Assembly (NCBI RefSeq): GCF_001949145.1 | Contig: NW_019091441.1 | Span: 1,034,407 to 1,098,406, forward strand | Source: Acanthaster planci | Taxonomy: Eukaryota > Echinodermata > Asteroidea > Valvatida > Acanthasteridae | Reading direction: 5' to 3' | Length of the DNA stretch: 64,000 nt | Shown here: one piece after another, positions 14,101-23,685 of the stretch | Position numbering within the stretch: position 1 is the first letter of the stretch | Layout: the number at the start of each line of letters is the position of its first letter | Notes under the pieces: generated by a model | Database searches by the model: none | What the model was told of the DNA's origin: nothing | What the model saw: the letters and a program-made list of their open reading frames with translations, nothing else | Made by a program: the position numbers and the translations under genes

Positions 14101-17100
14101 GGGGAGCGGAATCCTCCCCGGCTTTGAGATGGGCCAAAATAACGCGGCTCTTTTAGGGTTAAGGTTGCAAGTCACATTTATGTTTAAAGTCGTGTTTTCG
14201 AATTATTACACAGTTTTACGACGGCAGTTTGCTGTTTTCAAAATGTTTAAATTACATGCTATATCCAATTCCTTCCTATCTGTCGTCACGATAGGTTTGA
14301 TGCAGACAGTACTGAAAGCTTGTTTGATTGTGTTTCAAGGTGCACATAGAACTGTTGAAACAACAAGCAAAGTGCATCCGTGTGAAGGGACTTAAAATCA
14401 ACGTGAAAGACGCAAGATATGACATCCAAGAGTTGTTCACGAGAATGCAGGTGCAGGAAACTGAGAAGCAACGGAGCAAACACCTGACGAAAGAAGTGAG
14501 TTTTAAGCGATTAACATTTTGTCGCCACGCTAATTCCTTTTATGGAAAGTCGTGAAGCGCATGCGACCCATCATTCTAATAACAGGCTGATAAGTAATGT
14601 TAATGTTTATAACATCTCTGCACCCAGTCTTCATGTCTGTTTTCAAAGTAATCGAATTGAGTTTGAAGAGAATGATTACAGAAAGCTACCTCAGAAAGAA
14701 AGCTCAGAAGGCTGTGGAAGTTGCGTTGTATGTATGTCGGTATCAGCCTGTAATTCAAGGGCGTGCGTTGTTTTGGAATGGAGGGTTACCCGTAATTGTG
14801 TCGCTATAATCAAAACTGCTTTCAACAACTTTTTCCTCTCCATGTGCTAATATTATTATAATAAAGTCCGAGCTGCAGGACAACAATCAAAGGTTTAATT
14901 TCTTTCGTGCACTTTGTACACATAGGTGCAGTGGAAGTATTACACTCCGACTGGTGTGGAAGACTATGACGCCGATATTAACACCATTATAGAGGATGCC
15001 TACCAAAAGAAACAGGCGTTAGTTACCATCGATCTGGTAGATGGACAGATTACCATTGACTTCAGTAAGATGCAAGAATTGTCCAAGGACGGTGCACTGA
15101 CTGTATCACGTGTTGACCTGCTGCAAGGTGAAAAGTGACGAACTTTAAAGCGTGTATATGCAGAGGTTCTTTGCATTTTCACCTACACATTACTGTATGT
15201 CAAAGGATATTTGTTGAATATACACGGGTTTCCCTGGTGGAATGACTCCCAAATAAACTTGACTATCAACTTTGAAAATGTCCTGTATCGTATATAATCT
15301 TAGCTAATCTGTGGGTTATTTGTATTTCAGCTGCCAAATTTGAAACACCAAGCACTTGGATACCCATGAAAAAGAAGGAGCACTTCCGGTTGGTACCACT
15401 GGCAATAGGGACCAAGGAGTACACCGATGTGGAAACAGGTTTCCAGTTGTCCATGGGAAGGCAAGCCGTCCAAATCACTCAGGCGAGTTTATTGAGTTCT
15501 TATTGTATGAGAACTTCAAAATGTCAGGGCTGTTGCTCGATTTATGTAAATGCAAATTGGTAGCCCAGAATTGGAAGCCCTAAACAACTCATCCCATGTA
15601 CACGTCTAATAGAGGGATTTCACATTAGCGCCGTCTGCGCATATCCGTATCGAAACCGAGGCTCTCTGTGTTGAACTTCATTGCGCGCGCCCGCGGAGTC
15701 GACACAGTACATGCAATATCCTGTTCGTAAGTGTGACGTCACTTCAGTTTAAACCACACCCACTGCACAAGATACATGACCATCGCAGGTAGGGTTAGTT
15801 CGCGGTAAATTGTTGTTATTTTTTCTCTTCATTTTTACATGTTGAGTCATCCTGAAAGACTCTTCCACAAAAATTTGCAGCCTGAAAAGTCTGAATTTAA
15901 CATTATTTTATGTATTTGTGTCTTGACTCCTTACTTTCAATCGTCTGATCGTATTAAGAATTGACACTGACACATACAGCCTCGTTTTCAAACGCGGAAG
16001 TGCGCAGATCGACGCTAAAAGCGTCGTATTGGGATCCCTCTATTCCCATTTTACATGCAGCTATAACTTGCACAATAGACCAATTGCAGAAATTTGCGCC
16101 TGCTAAGCTCACCCATACGTCGGTACCAAGCTTCACCAAACACGGTATCCTCCTACATATAAGTGTTTACCAAATTAAAGCCGATTTGCGGCTTCTCAGC
16201 ACGCCACTAATCTGAGCACAATACCTGCCGTCCGCTTTATTTTGACGAATGACACTTACAATACACTTTGCTATGGCAGGACGGTATGTGCACGTGTTAT
16301 TCTGTATGGTCTTCGCTTGCACACCGAATGCGTGTAATGAACCCGCCCGGTTGGAAAACTTTCGTACCAGTCTGTCTTTCCTTCACCGATGAGGGTGAAC
16401 TTCAACTCAGGGTGGATAGACTTGACTTAGTGGGCACAGCCTATTAGTTTGCCAACAAACATAAATGGACTTCCGATTCGATTGCAGCCGGAATTTAGAT
16501 GGACTTATTGTGGATTCGACTGAGTCACTGACTGTTCATTTCAGAGATTAAGTACTCGGTTACCCCGTCATCTCAGGCTGGTGTTCAACAAGGATATCCA
16601 CACTAAAGTTGTTCTCAAACTGTGATGTCTTTGCAGAATTACGGTGATACCATTTGGTTTTAAATGCAAATTTTGTTCGTGCAACACCTGCAACTCATTC
16701 CTCTAATTCCTCTAATTACCAATATATAGTTTCAATAGTTGAACTTTGTTGCACTTGCAGCTTCCACATGTATACTCGACATGTATACTCGACAATAGCC
16801 ACTCGGAACATATGTATATCAGGCAAGATATGGGACGGAGGGGTACCCCCCTTACCTGTCCAATCCCTATACGTACTCTAGACTATTGTTACCTAACACA
16901 CACCCCTAAAGAATTCCTGGGATTCCGATCAAACAATGACCAACACGAAGTGGGGGGGGTTCTCTCCGTCCCATATCTTGCTTTAAATGAACACGTGACT
17001 GTTAATTAATATAGTTATTTTGAGGCTCTCTAATTGGCAGGGGTTGCGGTGCGCAAATGGAAATTTGATGATTTTACTTAAAAATCGTGACCCAATCGAC

Positions 17101-18460
17101 CATTGTTCTAGGGACATTTATACTTGTGAATTCTTGCCTTTTTGTAATGTAAACCCACGTTTCGAGGGAAATAGTGTTTTCTGAAAACTGTCTGGGGCTT
17201 TCAAATAACCGTAGAGACAGATCCGGCGATAACACGTTTGTAAATTTCCTCCACAAAGTTTGAAACTTGGAAAAACATTGAGCATACATGCGCGAATGTG
17301 ATCATAAATATGCAGCACGCTCATGTTGCAGCTCAGCGCCTTATTTAAAGCCTGCTCAAAACGAGAAGTTACGTTAATCCCCAGTTACTGGCTGCTGAGG
17401 TATTGTTCTTGGGCTTGTGCTTTGGTAAAAGTTATGAATTTTTCCACAATCAGATAAAGGTCGCCTGAAATGTCTTTTTTTCCTGCGTTTTAGATTTTGA
17501 GAATCCAGAACAGAGAACTCTTGATGCAGTACCAGGCCCGTAGGACGGCGCTGGAGGCTCGTCTTGGCCGCACTAACATTGAAGAGACACTGTACCATGG
17601 TACCGATGAGCAAACATGTGATAAAATCAACAAGTTCGGATTCAACCGCAGCTTCTGTGGTAAAAACGGTAAGAATGTGAGCTTTATTGAGTAAATGGTG
17701 TACCAGCTTTAGCCCATGAGTTTGTAGTTTAGCGGGGTGGGGATTCGCTTTTTTTTTCTTCGCCAATCCCACGAAACTTGCGGTATTCAAATCAACACCC
17801 TTGGAGTCGGTATCGGGCAAATCAGACTAGTTGTGTTATGCTGGTGTAGTTTTGGAAGTGGAGCTAGCTTATTGTGATTGCTTTTAGTTATTTACTCACA
17901 TGAACCGAATTGACCATGGCCTTTGTCGAAATAGTTTTGTAATTTCTCGCGTATTCTATTTTAGGTGTTCCCCTTTCAAAAGTTCTTACTTTTTATTCAC
18001 GCTGTTTTCTTTTTGGTTTTCAACCCCCCTCCAAAAAGCCAACTCAAGTCTTTTTCTTATACTGTGTACCTCCCTCAATGATCTATAATGTAAAAAAAAT
18101 TACTTTCCAGACAAGAGTCTTGAATTTAAAACTGTCCTTGGTTTATTTGGTATTATGTCTGAATTCTTTTCTTTAGCAACTATGTACGGCAACGGGACCT
18201 ATTTCGCGGTCGAAGCTAGCTACTCAGCCAGCTCGTCCTATGCAAGACCCAACGCCAGCAACATCAAGCACATTTATGCCACCAAAGTGCTGGTTGGCGA
18301 TTTCACAACAGGTTGTCATGGTATGCTAGTGCCCCCAAATAAGCCTAACAACCCAGATCAACTGTTCGACAGCGTTGTCAACAACACGAACAGTCCCCGA
18401 ATATACGTCATCTTTCACGATGCCCAGGCTTACCCAGAACACCTCATCAAATTCAGATAG
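198..18460 (+). CDS. parp14-like: PARP14-like mono-ADP-ribosyltransferase, copy A (5' partial)
   Basis: A multi-exon gene running off the left edge. Exons inferred from splice sites and from alignment to copy B are 198-390, 897-1148, 1373-1471, 2015-2149, 2405-3508, 3643-4266, 4549-5034, 5370-5506, 6350-6586, 7395-7616, 7886-7991, 8466-8624, 9792-9866, 10093-10263, 11060-11269, 11552-11715, 12749-12832, 14340-14495, 14926-15127, 15331-15482, 17494-17668 and 18177-18460. They join into 1808 codons plus a stop without a frame break. Domains in order are three RRM-like folds, a KH-like array, three macrodomains, KH-like, WWE and PARP catalytic. The first RRM and the disordered linker seen in copy B would lie upstream of the window, if present. 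The expected role is transfer of single ADP-ribose units from NAD+ to proteins or nucleic acids, as for the vertebrate PARP14 family. One intron has a GC donor (15483). Domain identity is firm; orthology to vertebrate PARP14 is inferred. Confidence 0.88.
2405..4119 (+). CDS. parp14-like: Copy A KH-like domain array
   Basis: A single large exon of 1104 bases (2405-3508) plus the first three quarters of the next (3643-4266) encode about 500 residues of repeated alpha/beta modules. A recurring pattern of a basic helix, 'ITLEGKNKNVKEA' or 'ITVYGATRED', then a helix resembles the KH-like folds that fill the middle of vertebrate PARP14. No GXXG loop typical of classical RNA-binding KH domains stands out, so nucleic-acid binding is not shown. 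Copy B has an exon of exactly the same length (30634-31737). Both splice junctions are phase 1. Confidence 0.72.
4120..5034 (+). CDS. parp14-like: Copy A macrodomain 1
   Basis: Split between the end of exon 3643-4266 and exon 4549-5034. Signature elements are GDLT, then IVNAANEDLKHIGGLAGAI (the ADP-ribose-binding Asn-rich loop followed by H-x-G-G), then CKKVIHVAGPRW, and IAIPAISTGVFGFP (the second phosphate-binding loop). All loop glycines expected of a functional ADP-ribose binder are present. The NAAN...HxGG arrangement is the one found in hydrolase-competent macrodomains such as PARP14 MD1, so ADP-ribosyl hydrolase activity is plausible but unproven. The intron interrupts the domain right after the first loop. 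Confidence 0.85.
5130..5301. mobile_element. MITE family 1, copy in PARP A intron
   Basis: About 172 bases with imperfect terminal inverted repeats around AGCAAGATATGGGAC at the left and its complement (ATACCATATCTTGC) at the right. It is flanked by direct repeats GTATCCTAA at 5121-5129 and 5302-5310. It is non-coding and shares its whole sequence with copies at 16815, 23189 and 48992. A 9-bp target duplication suggests mobilisation by a Mutator-like transposase, which is not present here. Confidence 0.8.
5370..7991 (+). CDS. parp14-like: Copy A macrodomain 2
   Basis: Exons 5370-5506, 6350-6586, 7395-7616 and 7886-7991. The domain starts at SSGPNILKTREGV-type sequence (here TSTGPNIL), has KKGSITEEQ, and its first loop reads VIVNSSANSLNLDAGLVS. 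This lacks the canonical NAAN and GGG motifs of macrodomain 1. The second loop is well kept as AIPALGTGNLNYPPDVTA. It is therefore expected to bind ADP-ribose or simply act as a scaffold, not to hydrolyse. The final exon adds a short basic linker (RRLKKAVSTSA). The intron between 6587 and 7394 is AT-rich without recognisable genes. Confidence 0.78.
8466..11715 (+). CDS. parp14-like: Copy A macrodomain 3 and following linker
   Basis: Exons 8466-8624, 9792-9866, 10093-10263, 11060-11269 and 11552-11715. Recognisable pieces are VCLQVCQGDLVNE, AIVNSVGQKLGLQ, GPVSTALLAAGGDKIREEC, LIFHVVTP and ISFPALGTG, all in macrodomain order. The first loop (NSVG in place of NAAN) is degenerate and the second is intact. 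The last exon begins a region (QIFALDQATIQKATDKIDKF) that resembles the KH-like module preceding the WWE domain. The first exon junction is unusual in that the split codon is CTT in copy A but GTC in copy B. Length per exon matches copy B exactly. Confidence 0.78.
9395..9480. repeat. Poly-C-centred dispersed repeat, copy 1
   Basis: A block with GAATCCTCCCC followed by a C run, CACTTTTTT, then GATTGTGAAGAGTTTT. A related block with the same order occurs at about 32530-32605 in a PARP B intron that is not the homologous intron. It therefore looks like a dispersed repeat, not shared ancestry of the intron. Confidence 0.5.
11763..11780. repeat. (AG)n microsatellite
   Basis: About nine AG units followed by a G tract, 100 bases before the N gap. 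It lies in a PARP A intron and may contribute to the assembly difficulty there. Confidence 0.85.
11885..11960. other. Assembly gap (76 N)
   Basis: A run of unknown bases in the intron between PARP A exons 11552-11715 and 12749-12832. A segment of about 80 bases is present on both sides of it (see the repeat at 11797-12093). Confidence 0.99.
11961..12009. mobile_element. MITE family 1 fragment beside the assembly gap
   Basis: The end of a family 1 element in reverse orientation (GGGGGTACCCC, then CTTGCTGGGTATAC) emerges from the N run. The other end is lost in the gap. Confidence 0.6.
12749..15127 (+). CDS. parp14-like: Copy A KH-like module and WWE domain
   Basis: Exons 12749-12832 and 14340-14495 encode a helix-rich KH-like module (LTEEEQAELK-type helix, then VHIELLKQQAKCIRVKG). 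Exon 14926-15127 encodes a WWE domain: VQWKYYTPTGVEDYDADI, then QKKQALVTIDLVDGQ and ITIDFSKMQEL. WWE domains recognise ADP-ribose units or iso-ADP-ribose and usually precede the catalytic domain in PARP11-14 family members, as here. Confidence 0.8.
12833..14339 (+). other. Long PARP A intron without recognised gene
   Basis: A 1.5-kb intron between KH-module exons. Apart from the repeat fragment at 13429-13476 and a GC-rich hairpin-prone stretch near 14070-14125, nothing coding could be supported. The open frames here have no family resemblance and no conserved counterpart in copy B. Confidence 0.5.
13429..13476. repeat. Dispersed repeat fragment, inverted partner of 15721-15762
   Basis: GCGTGGTTTAAACTGAAGTG followed by ACGTCACACTTAC is the reverse complement of an internal block of the transposon at 15608-16044. 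It contains the palindromic CRE-like core TGACGTCA. Confidence 0.6.
15331..18460 (+). CDS. parp14-like: Copy A PARP catalytic domain
   Basis: Exons 15331-15482, 17494-17668 and 18177-18460 encode about 202 residues ending in the stop at 18458. The triad can be read directly: His in LYHGTDEQT, Tyr in GNGTYFAVEASYS, and Ile in RIYVIFHDAQAYPEHL, where poly-ADP-ribosylating PARPs have Glu. H-Y-I is the mono-ADP-ribosyltransferase pattern. Compared with copy B the first exon is six bases shorter and ends in a GC donor (15483-15484). The 2-kb intron 15483-17493 carries two inverted-repeat transposons. Confidence 0.88.
15483..15488 (+). promoter_or_regulatory. Non-canonical GC splice donor
   Basis: The exon ends ...ACTCAG and is followed by GCGAGT. 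Phase 0 is needed to join the exon starting at 17494, and the aligned copy B donor is GAG|GTAAGT at 41900. No GT in the neighbourhood gives the right phase. GC-AG introns with a strong flanking CAG|GCRAGT context are a known minor class of functional splice sites. Confidence 0.7.
15608..16044. mobile_element. Inverted-repeat DNA transposon (MITE-like)
   Basis: It starts AATAGAGGGAT and ends ATCCCTCTATT. The match continues inwards imperfectly for about 55 bases per arm, including the CTGCGCA and ACCGAGGCT blocks. It has no coding capacity and lies inside the long PARP A intron 15483-17493. An internal block (15721-15762, containing GTGTGACGTCACTTCAG) recurs in inverted orientation at 13429-13476. 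Confidence 0.65.
16815..16988. mobile_element. MITE family 1, copy in PARP A intron
   Basis: Same family as 5130-5301: the left terminus contains CAGGCAAGATATGGGACGGA and the right terminus CCGTCCCATATCTTGCT. The flanks GAACATATG (16806-16814) and GAACACGTG (16989-16997) look like a decayed 9-bp target duplication. A 13-bp tandem repeat, ATGTATACTCGAC twice, lies just upstream at about 16767-16792. Confidence 0.75.
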
Positions 18461-19339
18461 AATGGATTATTCTCAGACTCAAGTGAAAGTACACAGAAAC
18501 ACAAAGTTAAGTTCATGACTCTTGCCACAGCTGGTTTCTTTACTGGTTCAAAAATCTTGCCAGATAACAGTCTGTATTTGGGCAACCTGGCAAAATGCAT
18601 TAACCTGGGGTACACTAGTTCCCCTGGACTCGCCAGTCCCAGCCATGATATAAGGCACAAAAGACCTACCATATGCATGCATATGTACATCAGACCATGA
18701 AACAGGTGGGAAATTAAAACTGCAAACTATGAAACAAAATGCTGTGACAAAAGAACCGAACTTGCACTATTTTCCCTTCCTGTGCAGGCCACTCACATGT
18801 CAGAAGCCTTCTCATTGGTTGAAGTTCTCCATTCTAAAGCTGTCATTGGTCAAAATCCCTTTAAGCTGATTGGCTAAATGGGGGTGGGGAGTGGGAGTGG
18901 GGGGCTTCAAGCTAAAGTTGGGGGCGGGCTAACTGGATGTTGGACATATATATGTACATAATCGTGATCGGGATATGCAAGTTGGGTGAATAAGAGGCTA
19001 TGATTTTTCATGGAGGGGCATGCGACCCGCCCCCCCCCATGCCGCTGGCTACAGAAACATCGGATGCAGTTTGCCCTCTTGTGTTTTCCAAAATTCTAAA
19101 TTGACATTCGTGAAGACAAACTTTATGTTGATTAAATCACCAACAACCTGTAGTGAGTAGATATCCACACAAGACAAGGGATAATAAATGTTACATTTGG
19201 CATAAAAAGAGTCTTTCCTCTCTGGTCAGCACGCTTTCAAGCACACACGCGGATTTTTTTCTCTGCAAGAGCTGCAATAGCGCCCTCAATAGCCGCTCTG
19301 CCTCAAAATTTTTGCTTCGCTCGTCACCCAGAACTCGAG
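18461..19339. other. 3' flank of PARP A
   Basis: Probable 3' UTR and downstream sequence with G- and C-rich low-complexity patches near 18880-18925 and 19025-19040. No further coding sequence was seen. Confidence 0.5.
18713..18718 (+). promoter_or_regulatory. Possible polyadenylation signal, PARP A
   Basis: ATTAAA lies 253 bases after the stop codon. A canonical AATAAA lies further on at 19183-19188. Either could end the transcript; the sequence cannot decide. Confidence 0.3.
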
Positions 19340-19845
19340 CAGGGCACTGAGAAGGGCTGATGACTTTGCTTCGATTTTAGTGAATGGATCACGTCACACG
19401 GGGTGACAGCTAACGACGCGCAGAGCATTGTTGGTAAATTTCTGCGGGGTGCGCGAGCTCACTCAATGCGTTATACAAGCGGCGGTTTTCAATTCGATAT
19501 TCAATTCGAATTCGAATTCTTTTTCTTCCTCATTGCTGAAAATGTGCTCACTGCACTTTTATTAGTTCATCTATAATTGATCAAGATAACCAATGATTTG
19601 AAATACATTGCCAGTAGACACGTGATCAGTAATACTTAGTGAGAAGATAAATTACCACACTGTGATATTACCAAGGCCCTGTTTTTATCACAATATGATA
19701 TATTGCAGCCGCCACTTTGCCCATGCTAAAGCCTTGCCATGGGCGCACCAAAAAATTTAAATAACGCTTCGCTTACAGGAAGTGATGACCTCATTGTCCC
19801 AGGTCGTGCACAATGTAGCCAATCACAGTGCAAAGCCATCAGCCC
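19340..19845. mobile_element. Inverted-repeat transposon family 2, copy 1
   Basis: It begins CAGGGCACTGAGAAGGGCTG and ends GCAAAGCCATCAGCCC, so the ends are inverted copies of a terminus reading GGGCTGATGRCTTTGC. Nearly the whole length aligns with 55999-56476, including TTCTTCCTCATTGCTGAAAA and GTGAGAAGATAAATTA. It is non-coding. A terminus starting CAGGG suggests a hAT-like origin, but no clean target duplication was found. Confidence 0.72.
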
Positions 19846-19883
19846 CGACGAGCGAACATTTGTACAGGTAGCTCGATCTTTTA

Positions 19884-19956
19884 CATCACAGTTACTGCGT
19901 GGCTATTTTACTGCACAGGCCTCACTTATACGTAGCGGTTGGTAGTCGAATCGGGT
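19884..19956. mobile_element. Solo arm of the long-TIR foldback family
   Basis: It matches the right arm of the element at 37238-37507 (CATCACAGTTACTGC, CAGGCCTCACTTATA, GTAGTCGAATCGGGT). It lies shortly after the family 2 element, so this spot is a nest of insertions. Confidence 0.65.
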
Positions 19957-21330
19957 GCACCCACAGTGTGACTGGTTCTGTACTGTACGGTGTGTTTTGT
20001 GCTTAAATTTGAGATGGACGACGAAAGGATGGATTCTAACATCCAGTTTGCCAGCAATATGGATTGGGTCTGACCTGTTTTGTTTAGAAAAGGGCCTATT
20101 CTTTGAAAAGTGATATAATAATGTTCATTTGTGTAATTCCCGAATGCTACTTTTTATCCAATAATATGCGAAAGTCTTTTAATAGCCGATCACTTCACTT
20201 GTATTGTTTAATATGTTTAACATAATGTGCGCTGAGAGCTATACTTAATTTGATCTGAAATTCATCATGACAATTTCATCGTGATGACTGATATGGAAAT
20301 GTATTTGGAGTAGAAACTGTGATGTCTCATGGTCCTGTGGATTCTGTTTTGATTCGAGGAAGGATCCGGAACAAAATTTTCGGGGAGGGTGGAAAATGGT
20401 TTGGGGGCCAACAAGTTAGCAATTTTGTTTAGGAACCCTTTCCGTAAAGGGGAGTGAAAGTTGGGGCTACTTTACACCCAAACAAAATTTAAAAGTCCTA
20501 AAAATTGTTCTTTTCTAATTGAAGGTCTAGTGCAAAAAACTGCCTTGGGCAAGGCCCTTGTAGTCCCCTCCCCGAGCCCATTGATGGGTTCGATTACGTT
20601 CAATTTTGTCTTCGATTTGATCAATATATTTGTTTTTTGTTGTGATGAAATGCATAACCTACAAAACGATTGTAAGCAAATGTAAACACATAACAATTTA
20701 TCTCGTTTGAGACAGAAGAAGGCAGGTTTTGCTAGAAGGATTTTGTTTTTGAAGTGATGGTATAATTAATTTGTCACCGTTGCAAAACATGTAGGATTTA
20801 TAAGTCTATTTGAAGAGTAATTATCTTGCTGGTTAGCGCAACTGAAAAAAATGTAAATGGTAAAAACAGTCTTCAACACCGCGACTCTCATCACGGTAAA
20901 AAAAACTTTGAAACGACCTCATTTCAAATACTAGTCTTCAGAAACAGTTCGGGCTTAATGGGTTTTCCTTTTCTCGTAAAAATTCAGTATTGCACGCTAC
21001 TTGTAATCTGTAGACAGGGGTTATATGTTTTGTTACTTCTTGCGGATCATTCCATAAGCTTTGTACATGAACATATAAAAAGAGGATAATTGGAAATTAG
21101 TTTTTGCTTCCAAATTCCTGCCGAATACTGGTACATTCCAACCCTTCCTGGTGTCTCATAATACTTCTTGGTGTCTCACAATGCGTGTTAATGTCAACGA
21201 CTGAGCGCATCCGCGGAGACAAGGGGGTATATACATATATATTTCTATGGCAACGTATTATGAATAAAATATAACAGATGTATTATTTAAAATACTTTAT
21301 ATTACTTTATTTTGAATACTATATATCATA
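19957..21330. other. Intergenic stretch, nothing recognised
   Basis: AT-rich sequence between transposon remnants. Open frames are short, without family resemblance, and contain low-complexity sequence. Confidence 0.5.
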
Positions 21331-21339
21331 ACGCATTCT

Positions 21340-21830
21340 TTGTACAATTTTTTCCATATCGTCACCATCACAAAGTAGCACTCAACTGCACTTGCGTGCT
21401 ACTTCGTGAAAACCGTGTTTACGGCAATGTCGGTTTCACAAAGCAGCACTTAAGTGTGCGCACGCACATCGCACACTGAGGTATAATCGAACGATTTTCG
21501 TTTTCTCGAAGTAGCACTCGTGTGTGTTTTGTCAATATAGCATGGATAAAAACGCTCTGAAAGGTCTAAAATGATTTGATTCACCCGTAAATATGTTACT
21601 TAACTAGAAGATACTCTTAAAACTCGTTTTAACTGCTTAAATTAGGGAAACGGCCAATTCCTGAAAACGACAATTAACGGAGCACGTGCCGCACGGCACC
21701 AAGTGCTACTTCATGAAAATGAAAATAACACATTTCTGTAAAATACGCGCTGAAGCAGCGCACATCTATGGATGAGTAGGCCTGCTACTTCGTGGTGTTG
21801 ATGACGATATGCTTTCTTTTACGTGTTATG
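21340..21830. mobile_element. Inverted-repeat element with internal GTAGCAC motifs
   Basis: The left end (ATAACGCATTCTT, CATATCGTCACCATCAC, AAGTAGCAC) is mirrored by the right end (GTGCTACTTC-type motifs, GTTGATGACGATATG, ACGTGTTATGAATA). At least six AAGTAGCAC or GTGCTACTT motifs in both orientations lie between the ends. It is non-coding and most likely a MITE; end points are approximate. Confidence 0.55.
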
Positions 21831-23034
21831 AATACGTCAAATAGCCTACTTCTTTGTATTCATTATTTACAACAAGTAACGAAAAATTTTCTTTAGCTTA
21901 TAATAAACATAGCGCAAACGATCGTTTGGTTTATTAGATTTGCAAAATAAATTTCTTTCTTTACAGTGGGCGTAAAAACCAAGTTGCCAAAAATCAATTT
22001 GCCAAAAAACCAATTTGCTTTTTAGGTGTGCTTTTAATTTGTAATAATTCTGGTAAAGTGGAATGTCAGAACGATAGAGGGAAATATCACATTATGTCCT
22101 TCCACACGTGCGGTTCTTTTTGTCTCTATTTTAAATTTCATAGAGTAAATGGTTTGATATTACAGAAAATCGGTCCAGTCGGTCTTGTTTTAATTAGGGT
22201 TAAAAGTGAACAATAATTGTTCTTGTGCACGTTTCATCTAACTTTCAATAGTGGGTACATTTGCCAGAGTAGTGCAGGGATCAGGTTGGCTCATTATATC
22301 TTGTTGTTGGTCTTCTTTTCTTAAGGCACAAAAAATCTGAGACTGCTCGAAAATCTGTATCTTTTTTGTTCCGGGTAATACAATGTACTCAATGCATTGA
22401 TTCCAACATTATGCTGTATGTTCATTCATTTTTGGCTAAAGACCTTCTCTTAACTAGTGTTTTAAATTTATTATCAATTAAAATCTTACATATTTTCTGT
22501 GCATTCGTGTGATGGGTGCTTTTAATTACACGTTCATATCATTTCACTGTTTATTGGCTACGTACGCGTAGTCCAGCTGCATTTTAATTTTCATTCCAAC
22601 AATTCTACTTGGGATTTTACTTACAATAAGCCAGTTCAGTATTTCAAAAAGCGAGGTCATTCGGGAGCAAAAGACGCGCGAAGGCCCGCGCTAATTGGAC
22701 AGACCACACACGCGCATCCCAATGACGTCGGACGCGTCTCATTCTGGGCTTGCGCTGTTGGAATATCAAACCAGCTCATTCGATACTATTTTTTTTTCAA
22801 TACCAAAAATCACCCACGCTTCGACAGACGTTGGATGGGGCAGTAAGATCATTCCCCAGACCCACTCATCTTGCAGCAGAATGAAAGAACGTCTGTAAGT
22901 TTCGAATTAGCATCTATAGAATTCTGAACTTCGAAAGGAAACAGCCCAGTCATTAAAGGTAACGCGCTGAATGACAAAAAAGTCTTGACACTGCTCGACC
23001 GTGGTGACTACCGGCTGTTTAAGCCTAGAAATAA
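21831..23034. other. Intergenic sequence upstream of PARP B
   Basis: No supported gene. 22620-22745 is relatively GC-rich and contains ATGACGTCGG. A lone terminus of transposon family 2 (AAGGCCATCAGCCC) is present at about 23034-23047. Confidence 0.45.
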
Positions 23035-23188
23035 GGCCATCAGCCCTGCGGGCGCTGGGCGACGAGCGAATTCCGACCAACGCAGCTCTTTTCAACCGAT
23101 GAGGGCGTGCTTCTGTTCGAGGCGGATAGTGTGCAGTTTTCGGGCGACATACAACTCCAGAAACCATTCTACATATAGTACAGTTATA

Positions 23189-23374
23189 TATAGCAGGCAA
23201 AATATGGGACGGAGGGGTACCCCCCTTACCTGTCCAATCCCTATACACACTCTAGACTATTGTTACCTAACACATCCCCCCTAGAAGTCTGCACAGAATT
23301 CCTGAGATTCCGATCAAACAATGACCAACACAAAGGCGGGGGGTTTCTCTCCGTCCCATATCTTGCTTCAAATG
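23189..23374. mobile_element. MITE family 1, copy upstream of PARP B
   Basis: A 186-base copy with termini AGCAGGCAAAATATGGGAC and GTCCCATATCTTGCT. It is flanked by CAGTTATA direct repeats at 23181-23188 and 23375-23382. It sits about 310 bases upstream of the start codon of PARP copy B, so it may be within that gene's 5' region. Confidence 0.78.
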
Positions 23375-23685
23375 CAGTTATACGGTACATATCCTTTCTT
23401 AGAAGTAGACGAGATACTAGTTTAATCCTTTCTTGGCCTTTATTTCTCACTCTGAAAATTCCCATAGCTGAAAATAGCGCAATTTGTGCCATGATATTGA
23501 GAAGCTAGGGGAAGTTCCCGTTGTACGCAATGATTCCGTATGTATTTTGGCGCACACGCCATTCTGCTGGCTACATTCATCGCCGGCAGACTTTGTATGT
23601 GAGGTCGGTTGTTATGCAGCGAATGTTACATCTAGGCTTTTCTTTTGGTGACCAATGATTCCTTTATTAGCAGCTTTTCCCATCG

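Noticed and set aside
14542-14850. 102-codon open frame in an intron
   Set aside because: Not conserved between copies and bounded by real exons with correct phase on both sides.
18177-18460. Copy A as a pseudogene because of its GC donor and partial 5' end
   Set aside because: All 22 visible exons join without a stop or frameshift and the catalytic residues are intact; the missing 5' end is due to the window edge.
22907-23248. 113-codon minus-strand open frame
   Set aside because: Covers a MITE and transposon terminus; not a gene.
23508-23519. NF-kappaB/STAT-like site GGGGAAGTTCCC upstream of PARP B
   Set aside because: Does not fit either consensus exactly and a single 12-base match near a promoter is expected by chance; recorded only as a pointer.
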